From positions 1-5,605 of the forward strand of contig JAJBWA010000002.1 in NCBI GenBank assembly GCA_031935845.1: a stretch of 5,605 nucleotides of DNA, read 5' to 3'. The notes under the pieces are model-generated. The model was not told the DNA's origin. It saw only the letters and a program-made list of their open reading frames with translations, and searched no databases. Positions within the stretch are counted from its first letter, which is position 1, and every line of letters starts with the position of its first letter. Made by a program: the position numbers and the translations under genes. Positions 1-5,466 of this stretch are shown one piece after another. Source of the stretch: UBA9732 sp031935845 (GTDB taxonomy: Bacteria; Spirochaetota; Spirochaetia; Sphaerochaetales; Sphaerochaetaceae).

Positions 1-1008
1 GAGATCCTTGAGCGCAACCATATCAGGGAGAAGGTATACATAGCCACCAAACTCCCGCAGTATCTGCTGTCCACAAGCGCGTCCATAGACAAGTACTTCA
101 ATGAGGAACTGTTACGCCTGCGCACGGACTACATCGATTTCTATCTGATGCACATGCTCACCGACATCGCCCAGTGGGAGAGGCTGAAGAAGATCGGAAT
201 CCTTGACTGGATAAAGAATAAGAAGGAAAACGGCCAGGTCCGCAACATCGGTTTCTCCTTCCACGGCAACTGCGACAACTTCCTCAAGATCCTGAACGAC
301 TACGACTGGGATTTCTGCCAGATCCAGTACAACTACCTGGACGAGAACTCGCAGGCCGGCGTGGTGGGGCTCAAGGCTGCGGCGGAGAAGGGGATTCCCG
401 TGATCATCATGGAGCCGCTCAGGGGCGGAAAGCTGGTGAACATGCTGCCCGAGGGAGCCAGGAAGGCCATCTCCGACAACGGCCACGGATGGTCGGCTGC
501 AGAATGGGGTCTCAGGTGGCTGTACAACCAGAAGGAAGTCACGGTGGTCCTTTCGGGCATGAACTCCGTCGAGATGGTGGAGGAGAACATCAGGACGGCT
601 TCCGATTCACCTGCAGGCCATTTCACGGATAAAGATTCTGCCGTCATAGAGAAAATAAAGACAGAGATCAGCGCACGCGAGAAAGTGGGCTGCACCGGCT
701 GCCGCTACTGCATGCCGTGTCCCAGGGGAGTGGACATCCCGGGCATCTTCCGGTGCTGGAACACCATGTACACTGAGAACGTCAAGTCAGGACGGCATCA
801 GTATTTCCAGGCCGTGGCCCTGACCAGGAAGCCTTCCTTTGCAAGTCAGTGCATAGAGTGCGGGAAATGCGAGAACCACTGCCCCCAGGGCCTGCCCATA
901 AGGCAGAAGCTCAAGGAAGCAGACAGGGACCTGAGGCCCCTGCATTTCAAGCTGGTGATTGCATTTGCAAGGAAGTTCATGACAAGAGGCGGAAAGAAGA
1001 AAGCCTGA
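1..1008 (+). CDS. Aldo/keto reductase with C-terminal 2[4Fe-4S] ferredoxin-like domain (5' partial)
   Basis: The frame is open from the first base and ends at TGA 1006-1008, giving 335 visible residues. The true start and roughly the first 40-50 residues lie outside the window, inferred from the usual length of about 380. The visible part continues an AKR (alpha/beta)8 barrel. VYIATKLP carries the expected catalytic Lys (visible residue 17), and DFYLMH carries the expected His (residue 51). The partner Asp and Tyr would be in the missing part. The C-terminus has two cysteine motifs, CTGCRYCMPCP (Cys 231, 234, 237, 240) and CIECGKCENHCP (Cys 284, 287, 290, 294), enough ligands for two [4Fe-4S] clusters. 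This architecture is that of the COG1453 predicted oxidoreductases, common in anaerobes. The physiological substrate is unknown, and the clusters suggest electron exchange with a ferredoxin-like partner rather than simple NAD(P)H chemistry (inference). The last residues are Lys-rich and the protein is probably cytoplasmic. The gene converges on the GH3 gene. Confidence 0.93.
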   Translation, partial: EILERNHIREKVYIATKLPQYLLSTSASIDKYFNEELLRLRTDYIDFYLMHMLTDIAQWERLKKIGILDWIKNKKENGQVRNIGFSFHGNCDNFLKILNDYDWDFCQIQYNYLDENSQAGVVGLKAAAEKGIPVIIMEPLRGGKLVNMLPEGARKAISDNGHGWSAAEWGLRWLYNQKEVTVVLSGMNSVEMVEENIRTASDSPAGHFTDKDSAVIEKIKTEISAREKVGCTGCRYCMPCPRGVDIPGIFRCWNTMYTENVKSGRHQYFQAVALTRKPSFASQCIECGKCENHCPQGLPIRQKLKEADRDLRPLHFKLVIAFARKFMTRGGKKKA

Positions 1009-1017
1009 TTTTCCGGC

Positions 1018-3465
1018 CTACTTCTCTGATTTCTCCGTCAGTTCGATTCCCATCCTGTAGACTCTTGTTGCGTTTATCTGAAGCTGTTCCCTTGTGACTG
1101 CACGGTCCTTCAGGCCCTTGAGCATGTTCTCCAGGTCTGTCCTGCAGCCGGGCATGAACAGGTCGCTTCCGGCGGCCGCCGTCAGCTGGGGCTTTACCTT
1201 GGGATAGAAATCCTCGGCACTGTTGAAGGCGCCGTCGGCAACAACCCAGTCGGTCATGACAATGCCCTTGAATCCGAACTCGCAGCGCAGGATGTCTTCC
1301 GTCAGATCCCGCCTTTCCGCCGTGTGGACTCCGTTGATGAGGTTGTAGGACGTCATCACTGCCTTGGGCTGGGCCTCACGCACGCAGATTCCGAATCCCC
1401 TGAGGTAGATTTCCCTCAGTGTACGCTCCGAGGCGTTGCTGCTGCTTCCGTATCTGTTGGTCTCCTGGTTGTTTGCGGCAAAATGCTTGATTGTTGTGCC
1501 GCATCCCGGATGCTTCTGCACGCCCTTGGTGATTGCAGCTGCCATCTTTCCGCTGACAAGCGGGTCTTCCGAGTAGTACTCGAAGTTGCGGCCGCAGAGG
1601 ATGGACCTGTGGATGTTCAGGGCAGGGGCAAGCCACAGATGGACGCCGAACATCTCCATCTCGGAGCCCACTATGTCTCCGCACATCTTCACGAAATCGA
1701 GGTTCCAGCTCTGTGCAAGTGCCGTTCCGATGGGGATTGCAGTACAGTAGTGGGTGATTACGGCTGCACCTCTGGGTGCCTTCCTGCCGCCTCCGAATGT
1801 CTTCATGAACCACTTTGCTATTCCGGGAACAAACTCCATGAAGCTCTCCGAGTGGCCCGTTCCTGTCCCATGTACGCCTCTGCCGTCCCTGTAGACTTCG
1901 GGTGCGATCCTGATTCCGGCAGGGCCGTCGGCAAGTACCATGGGCCTGAATCCGCAGTCCTTGACGCGTGTTCCCACCTCTCCGGCGGCGCCGGGAACCA
2001 GCGAACTTGCGTCTCCTATGATGCCCAGTATTCCGGCCTTGTCCTTGAAGCTTCCAAGTACTGCGGTAGCAAGCTGCTCGTCCGTCATCTGCTTCACGGC
2101 ATCGTCTATCGGATATGTGCGGTCATATTCCACCGATTTCGGCTTGATTGCCGAGGCTTCCATCTTCAGTACCGGCACGAAATCGGGTATTTCCCCAGAG
2201 GGGAGTGTCTCCGGTTTCCAGTCTGCAAAAGACGGGTTTCCGAATGCATGCCTGACCTTGAGCACCACTGCATCTTCATCAAGCTCTATAACCGCCACGG
2301 GCATGGTTGTAGCGCTGGAGTTTCCGCATCTGACTATGTAGCGGCCCTTTTCAAGAACATGTGCGCACTCGGCCTCGCTGAAGGACGCAAGGTCCTTCAT
2401 ATCGAACTTTACCGTCACGCTGCAGCTCTCGCCGGGCTTGAGGGTGCGGGTCTTTGCAAAACCTGCAAGATCCTGGTATGGCTTGTCCAGCCTGCCCTGC
2501 GGGCAGCTGACGTATATCTGGACGACTTCCTTTCCCGAATGGCTGCCTGTGTTGGTCACTTCAGCGCTCACGGTCACCTTGGTGCCGTCAAGCTCCACCG
2601 GCTGCGGCTCGGTCCTGAACGTGGTGTACGACAGTCCGAATCCGAACGGGAACATCACCTGCTTGCCCACAGAGTTGAAATATCTGTATCCGACGTAGAT
2701 TCCTTCCTTGTAGTCCGTGTCGTCATGATGTCCGAAACTTCCGATCTGCGGGTAGTCGTCCCACGCAGTCCATGTGGTGGCCAGCTTTCCGGAGGGGTTC
2801 TGCCTTCCCAGCAGTATGTCCGCAAGTGCGGCGCCGGTCTCGACTCCCAGCTGGGAGAGGATCAGGATGTTCCTGACCTCGTCAAGGCCCGAAAGATCCA
2901 CGGGGGCTCCCGTGTTCAGAACCAGCATGAACTTCCTGTAGGCCTTGTTGAGCTTGAGGATGTCACGCTTTTCGGAGTCAGTGAGAAGGACATCGCCCTT
3001 GACCGGCTGCCTGTCGCTGCCTTCACCGGAGTCCCTTGCCAGGACGAATATGCAGGCATCGGCTCCCAGATCCTGCGGAAGTCCGTATTCGGGTTCCGGC
3101 ATGGTCCTTCCCATGGCATATGCCACGGTCATCATGTGGTGTGCGCGTGCCTCTGCCTTGACCTGAGCGATGAAGCGCCGTCTTGCCTCGGTGTAGATTT
3201 CATCGTAGGAGTCCATCCACTTTTTCGTGGTGACGGTGAATCCGGCCTCCTCAAGGCCTTTCTCCACATTTATGAAATAACGCGAGTTGACTTCTCCTGA
3301 GCCTTTTCCGCCCTTGACGGTCCTCCTGACTCCGTTTCCTATGGCCGCGATCCTGCACGGTCTGTCCAGCGGAAACTCTCCGTCTGTCCTGAGCAGTACG
3401 GTGCACTCGGCAAGAGCCGGTCTGAGCATCTCAAGGTGTTTTTTCTCGTGTTCAAGCAGCTGCAT
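1018..3465 (-). CDS. Family 3 glycoside hydrolase, domain-permuted (beta-glucosidase-like)
   Basis: An 815-residue protein predicted to release terminal beta-linked sugars by a retaining mechanism. Domain order is reversed relative to classical GH3 enzymes. The alpha/beta sandwich (GH3_C) is at about 20-285 and ends in the typical GFGLSYTTF. A fibronectin III-like domain follows at about 290-385, and the TIM barrel (GH3_N) lies at about 455-800. This order is known from Ruminococcus and Butyrivibrio beta-glucosidases. The nucleophile should be Asp739 in MTDW, and the acid/base Glu148 in SGEGSDR. Substrate-binding motifs include LADGPAG (Asp513), GRNFEYYSEDP and KHFA (Lys660-His661). All key residues are present, so the enzyme looks active. 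There is no signal peptide, so it is likely cytoplasmic and acts on imported glycosides. I chose ATG at 3465 because AGGGGG lies 9 nt upstream. A TTG at 3516 and an ATG at 3492 extend the frame but lack a ribosome binding site and fall within the predicted promoter. Glucosidase versus xylosidase or another specificity cannot be read from the sequence. Confidence 0.95.
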   Translation of the reverse strand: MQLLEHEKKHLEMLRPALAECTVLLRTDGEFPLDRPCRIAAIGNGVRRTVKGGKGSGEVNSRYFINVEKGLEEAGFTVTTKKWMDSYDEIYTEARRRFIAQVKAEARAHHMMTVAYAMGRTMPEPEYGLPQDLGADACIFVLARDSGEGSDRQPVKGDVLLTDSEKRDILKLNKAYRKFMLVLNTGAPVDLSGLDEVRNILILSQLGVETGAALADILLGRQNPSGKLATTWTAWDDYPQIGSFGHHDDTDYKEGIYVGYRYFNSVGKQVMFPFGFGLSYTTFRTEPQPVELDGTKVTVSAEVTNTGSHSGKEVVQIYVSCPQGRLDKPYQDLAGFAKTRTLKPGESCSVTVKFDMKDLASFSEAECAHVLEKGRYIVRCGNSSATTMPVAVIELDEDAVVLKVRHAFGNPSFADWKPETLPSGEIPDFVPVLKMEASAIKPKSVEYDRTYPIDDAVKQMTDEQLATAVLGSFKDKAGILGIIGDASSLVPGAAGEVGTRVKDCGFRPMVLADGPAGIRIAPEVYRDGRGVHGTGTGHSESFMEFVPGIAKWFMKTFGGGRKAPRGAAVITHYCTAIPIGTALAQSWNLDFVKMCGDIVGSEMEMFGVHLWLAPALNIHRSILCGRNFEYYSEDPLVSGKMAAAITKGVQKHPGCGTTIKHFAANNQETNRYGSSSNASERTLREIYLRGFGICVREAQPKAVMTSYNLINGVHTAERRDLTEDILRCEFGFKGIVMTDWVVADGAFNSAEDFYPKVKPQLTAAAGSDLFMPGCRTDLENMLKGLKDRAVTREQLQINATRVYRMGIELTEKSEK

Positions 3466-3474
3466 GTCCGTTTT

Positions 3475-3480
3475 CCCCCT
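3475..3480 (-). promoter_or_regulatory. Ribosome binding site of the GH3 gene
   Basis: On the minus strand AGGGGG is followed by 9 nt and ATG at 3465. This decides the start against two upstream in-frame candidates (ATG 3492, TTG 3516), neither of which has a purine-rich site at a suitable distance. Confidence 0.7.
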
Positions 3481-3487
3481 GATTGTA

Positions 3488-3497
3488 ATCATAGGGC
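3488..3497 (+). repeat. 10-bp direct repeat ATCATAGGGC, copy 1
   Basis: Exact copy of 3546-3555, 58 bp apart, both in the 102-bp divergent intergenic region. This copy overlaps the predicted -10 of the GH3 promoter. It is a possible operator half or a coincidence. Confidence 0.5.
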
Positions 3498-3516
3498 AGG
3501 CAACTGCCGTTTGCAA
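3488..3516 (-). promoter_or_regulatory. Candidate sigma70-type promoter for the GH3 gene
   Basis: Read on the minus strand, TTGCAA (3516-3511, 4/6 match to the -35 consensus) is separated by exactly 17 nt from TATGAT (3493-3488, 5/6 match to the -10). Transcription would start near 3481, giving a leader of only about 16 nt with the ribosome binding site almost at its 5' end. The spacer contains an inverted repeat, GGCAG (3495-3499) and CTGCC (3504-3508), placed where a repressor could act. This is a prediction by eye from consensus matching. Confidence 0.5.
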
Positions 3517-3522
3517 CGAGTA

Positions 3523-3550
3523 TTGACTATGCTCCGATAAAAAGTATCAT
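3523..3550 (+). promoter_or_regulatory. Candidate sigma70-type promoter for the patatin gene
   Basis: TTGACT (3523-3528, 5/6) and TATCAT (3545-3550, 5/6) are separated by 16 nt. Predicted initiation is near 3557, so the leader would be only about 11 nt and start essentially at the GGAGG site. The -35 element is back to back with that of the GH3 promoter, 6 bp apart, so one DNA-binding protein could influence both genes. Confidence 0.5.
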
Positions 3551-3555
3551 AGGGC
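3546..3555 (+). repeat. 10-bp direct repeat ATCATAGGGC, copy 2
   Basis: Exact copy of 3488-3497. It overlaps the predicted -10 of the patatin promoter and its expected start site. The two copies have the same orientation on the + strand, so they are oppositely oriented with respect to the two transcripts. Confidence 0.5.
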
Positions 3556-3557
3556 GC

Positions 3558-3562
3558 GGAGG
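3558..3562 (+). promoter_or_regulatory. Ribosome binding site of the patatin gene
   Basis: GGAGG is followed by a 5-nt spacer and ATG at 3568. It supports this start over the internal Met58 codon, which has no such site, so the N-terminal repeat region is most likely translated. Confidence 0.75.
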
Positions 3563-3567
3563 CGGTC

Positions 3568-4620
3568 ATGAAGCTTGATATTTCCAAGTCCGTAAGCGAG
3601 GTCAGGAAGTCCGTCACAAGGAAGGTCCGGAACGTCAGGGAGAGTGTAAGCGAAACCATGCATGATGTCCGTGAGACAGTATCCGAAACCGTTCATGAAG
3701 TAAAGGAAAAGATAGTCCCGGAAAAGACTTACTCCGGCATGGACCGCATCCCGTCGGGCAGGGCTTCCGACAACCTGATTCCCGGCTGCCTGGTTCTTGA
3801 GGGAGGTGCCTTCCGCGGTCTTTACACGCAGGGCGTGCTGGACTACTGGATGCTCAACGACATCAACATAAGCGATGTCATCGGCGTCAGCGCCGGAGCT
3901 CTTTCCGCCGTTGCATACGTCACCGGCCAGATAGGCCGCTCTGCCAGGGTGAACATCGGATACCGCCACGACACAAACTACATCGGCGTAGGTGCCATCC
4001 GCAGGGCCCACAGCCCCATAAACCTCGATTTCCTCATCCACGACTATGACCGGATAGAGCCTCTGGACATGGAGCGCTTCAACGATCCCCGCAGGCGTCT
4101 TGTTGCCGTGGCCACCGACTGCGGCACCGGAAAGACCGTCTATTTCGAGCGCGGGAAGTGCTCCGACATGTTCACGGCCCTCAAGGCCACGGCCACCATG
4201 CCGTACATCGCGCCCATGGTGGAGATGGACGGCCGCCGTTATCTGGACGGCGGCTGCAGCTGCAATGTCCCTTATCAATGGGCGCTCGACCAGGGCTACC
4301 GGAAGATAGTGGTCATCAAGACCCACGATGCCACGTACCGCAACGATGATCCCAGAGAGAAGAACACTGCAAGGCGTGTCTACCGCAGGCACCAGGAGTT
4401 CGCCGCCGTGCTCGACCATTCCGACATCCGCTACAACAACGAGTATGCCGAGCTTGACCGTCTGGCAACAGAAGGGCGCATCTTCATAGTCCAGCCGTCG
4501 CAGGTGGTGACCGTGGGCAGGGTGGAGCGCGATGTCGAGAAGCTCGGGGACCTGTACTGGATGGGCTACAACGATGCCGCGGCGTGCGCTGAGGAGCTGA
4601 AGGCATATCTGTTTTCCTGA
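3568..4620 (+). CDS. Patatin-like phospholipase, YjjU-type, with N-terminal 11-residue repeat helix
   Basis: A 350-residue predicted lipid acyl hydrolase using a Ser-Asp dyad. The oxyanion-hole loop is GGAFRG (residues 79-84). The nucleophile elbow is GVSAG with Ser108. The dyad Asp is Asp227 in YLDGG. The core (about 74-250) and the C-terminal part with GRIFIVQPS and GRVERDVEKLGDLYWMGY (about 303-334) resemble the YjjU/COG4667 patatin group and its C-terminal DUF6363-like extension. Ahead of the core, residues 4-47 form four tandem 11-residue units. Hydrophobic residues (Ile, Val, Met) sit at unit positions 2, 6 and 9, with Lys, Arg and Glu elsewhere. This predicts a long amphipathic helix or hendecad coiled coil that could dock on a membrane or oligomerise (inference). 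No signal peptide is seen, so it is probably cytoplasmic or on the inner face of the membrane. The native lipid substrate is unknown. The gene has its own promoter candidate and is divergent from GH3. Confidence 0.93.
   Translation: MKLDISKSVSEVRKSVTRKVRNVRESVSETMHDVRETVSETVHEVKEKIVPEKTYSGMDRIPSGRASDNLIPGCLVLEGGAFRGLYTQGVLDYWMLNDINISDVIGVSAGALSAVAYVTGQIGRSARVNIGYRHDTNYIGVGAIRRAHSPINLDFLIHDYDRIEPLDMERFNDPRRRLVAVATDCGTGKTVYFERGKCSDMFTALKATATMPYIAPMVEMDGRRYLDGGCSCNVPYQWALDQGYRKIVVIKTHDATYRNDDPREKNTARRVYRRHQEFAAVLDHSDIRYNNEYAELDRLATEGRIFIVQPSQVVTVGRVERDVEKLGDLYWMGYNDAAACAEELKAYLFS
3577..3708 (+). repeat. Four tandem 33-nt coding repeats encoding 11-residue amphipathic units
   Basis: Codons 4-47 of the patatin gene divide into four units of 11 codons with approximate protein consensus x-V-S-E-x-V-x-x-V-R-E. 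Units three and four share about two thirds of their nucleotides (21 of 33), including GAAACC and CAT at the same positions. Several units end in a similar GTCAGGAAG-like triplet set. This suggests growth by tandem duplication. The spacing of hydrophobic residues (4, 3, 4) is the hendecad pattern. Confidence 0.8.
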
Positions 4621-4659
4621 TCTACGTGAACCAACGGCAACGAAATCGTAGCACGGCTA

Positions 4660-4689
4660 TTGTTATACACGCTGTCGGGATGGTATAGT
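4660..4689 (+). promoter_or_regulatory. Candidate extended -10 promoter for the outer membrane protein gene
   Basis: TTGTTA (4660-4665, 4/6) lies 18 nt before TATAGT (4684-4689, 5/6). The -10 is preceded by TGG, giving the TGn extended -10 motif. Initiation would be near 4696, leaving a leader of about 50 nt. No clear rho-independent terminator for the patatin gene is seen between 4621 and this promoter, so some readthrough is possible. Confidence 0.55.
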
Positions 4690-4708
4690 TATCATGTCTG
4701 GATATGTG

Positions 4709-4733
4709 TCCTGCAGACGGCAAAGCTGCGGGA
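4709..4733 (+). promoter_or_regulatory. 5' leader hairpin just upstream of the OMP ribosome binding site
   Basis: TCCTGCAG (4709-4716) can pair with CTGCGGGA (4726-4733) in an 8-bp stem containing one G-U pair and a 9-nt loop. The stem ends directly at the Shine-Dalgarno segment AAGGAGA (4734-4740). It is not followed by a U-tract, so it is not a terminator. It could stabilise the mRNA or modulate translation. The role is inferred from position only. Confidence 0.4.
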
Positions 4734-4740
4734 AAGGAGA
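4734..4740 (+). promoter_or_regulatory. Ribosome binding site of the outer membrane protein gene
   Basis: AAGGAGA is a strong Shine-Dalgarno match. Its GGAG core is 7 nt before ATG 4747, which supports that start and hence the full signal peptide. Confidence 0.85.
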
Positions 4741-4746
4741 TAAGTT

Positions 4747-5457
4747 ATGAAGAAAATCGTTATCGCAGCATTGGTCATGATGCTTGTCTGCAGCGCATCG
4801 GTCTTTGCTATCTACAGCAATTCGAGCATCAAGGATTACACCGGACTTGCAGTCGGCGGATCATATGTCAAGGAAAAATATGACGTCCAGCTCTTCGGCG
4901 GAAAGGTTACCGAGGTCGACAAGGCTGCTCAGCTCAACATCGCCGTTTCCGACTTCATCTTCATGGGTGAGTCCAACATCGGTTTCTATTTCGATTTCGG
5001 TACGCTGATCAACCTCAAGACATCATATGTCCGCGACGGAAAGAAGTTGAGCGACGACGAGTCCAAGTCACCGCTTTACGGAGACCTCACCATGGGTATC
5101 GTCTACAAGAACGAGCTGGGAAGCAAGATCACCATCTTCGGTGCCATCGGACCCCAGTTCACATACTTCAGCAGGCAGAACAAGTACTGGGCCGAGTCCG
5201 ACCACGAGTGGCATCTTGTGGAGAGGACATACATGACGATGGGTATCGGCGCAAACCTCGAGGTCATGTACAAGGTCGCCAGGGACGTCTACATCTCAGT
5301 CGGCGGCAAGGCAAGCGTCTATTTCCTGAAGTGGATGACCAAAGAGGATACAAGCTGGAACTACTGGCATGAGCATCACAGCACCGAGTCCACTGATTCC
5401 GACAACTACTTCGGATACAGACTCACACCCAAGATTGCAGTCTACTACGTATTCTAA
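4747..5457 (+). CDS. Small outer-membrane beta-barrel protein of unknown function
   Basis: A 236-residue protein. Residues 1-21 are a classic Sec signal peptide: MKK, a hydrophobic core, then SVFA with cleavage likely after Ala21. The rest alternates hydrophobic and polar residues and ends in VYYVF, fitting the C-terminal aromatic signal recognised by the BAM machinery. By eye there are eight strands, at about 31-42, 60-72, 77-94, 109-121, 127-142, 157-176, 181-197 and 221-236. Short turns (such as NELGS and ARD) alternate with long loops, as expected when the long loops face outside. The loops at about 143-156 and 198-220 are rich in Trp, His, Asp and Glu, including DHEWH and WHEHH. I do not recognise a named family, and a porin role is unlikely for so small a barrel. 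Adhesion, metal binding or a structural role are all possible. It is probably the first gene of an operon with the downstream cupin. Confidence 0.85.
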   Translation: MKKIVIAALVMMLVCSASVFAIYSNSSIKDYTGLAVGGSYVKEKYDVQLFGGKVTEVDKAAQLNIAVSDFIFMGESNIGFYFDFGTLINLKTSYVRDGKKLSDDESKSPLYGDLTMGIVYKNELGSKITIFGAIGPQFTYFSRQNKYWAESDHEWHLVERTYMTMGIGANLEVMYKVARDVYISVGGKASVYFLKWMTKEDTSWNYWHEHHSTESTDSDNYFGYRLTPKIAVYYVF

Positions 5458-5460
5458 GGG
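5456..5460 (+). promoter_or_regulatory. Ribosome binding site of the cupin gene, overlapping the OMP stop codon
   Basis: AAGGG shares two bases with the TAA stop at 5455-5457 and lies 6 nt before ATG 5467. The arrangement suggests co-transcription and possible translational coupling between the two genes. Confidence 0.6.
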
Positions 5461-5466
5461 CTCAAT

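Noticed and set aside
987..1012. AGGC (987-990) and GCCT (1003-1006) followed by a few Ts as a terminator
   Set aside because: A 4-bp stem with a 12-nt loop and a broken T-run is too weak to call.
1324..3300. A 658-codon open frame on the + strand opposite the GH3 gene
   Set aside because: It lies fully antisense to a strongly supported GH3 enzyme. Its translation has no recognisable domain and an odd composition, rich in Cys, His and Val. Long antisense frames are common opposite GC-biased codons.
3466..3516. N-terminal extension of GH3 to TTG 3516 or ATG 3492
   Set aside because: Neither has a Shine-Dalgarno sequence and both overlap the predicted promoter. ATG 3465 has AGGGGG at 9 nt.
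3547..4419. A 290-codon open frame on the minus strand opposite the patatin gene
   Set aside because: The + strand has catalytic motifs, a ribosome binding site and a promoter. The antisense product has no domain and no start signals.
4622..4652. CTACG / CGTAG inverted repeat after the patatin stop as a terminator
   Set aside because: The arms are 5 bp with a 21-nt loop and no T-tract, so this is consistent with chance.
4780..4800. Lipoprotein signal with Cys15 of the outer membrane protein as lipidation site
   Set aside because: The residue before Cys is Val and the match to the lipobox is poor even allowing for looser spirochaetal forms. The SVFA cleavage site and the C-terminal barrel signature fit better.
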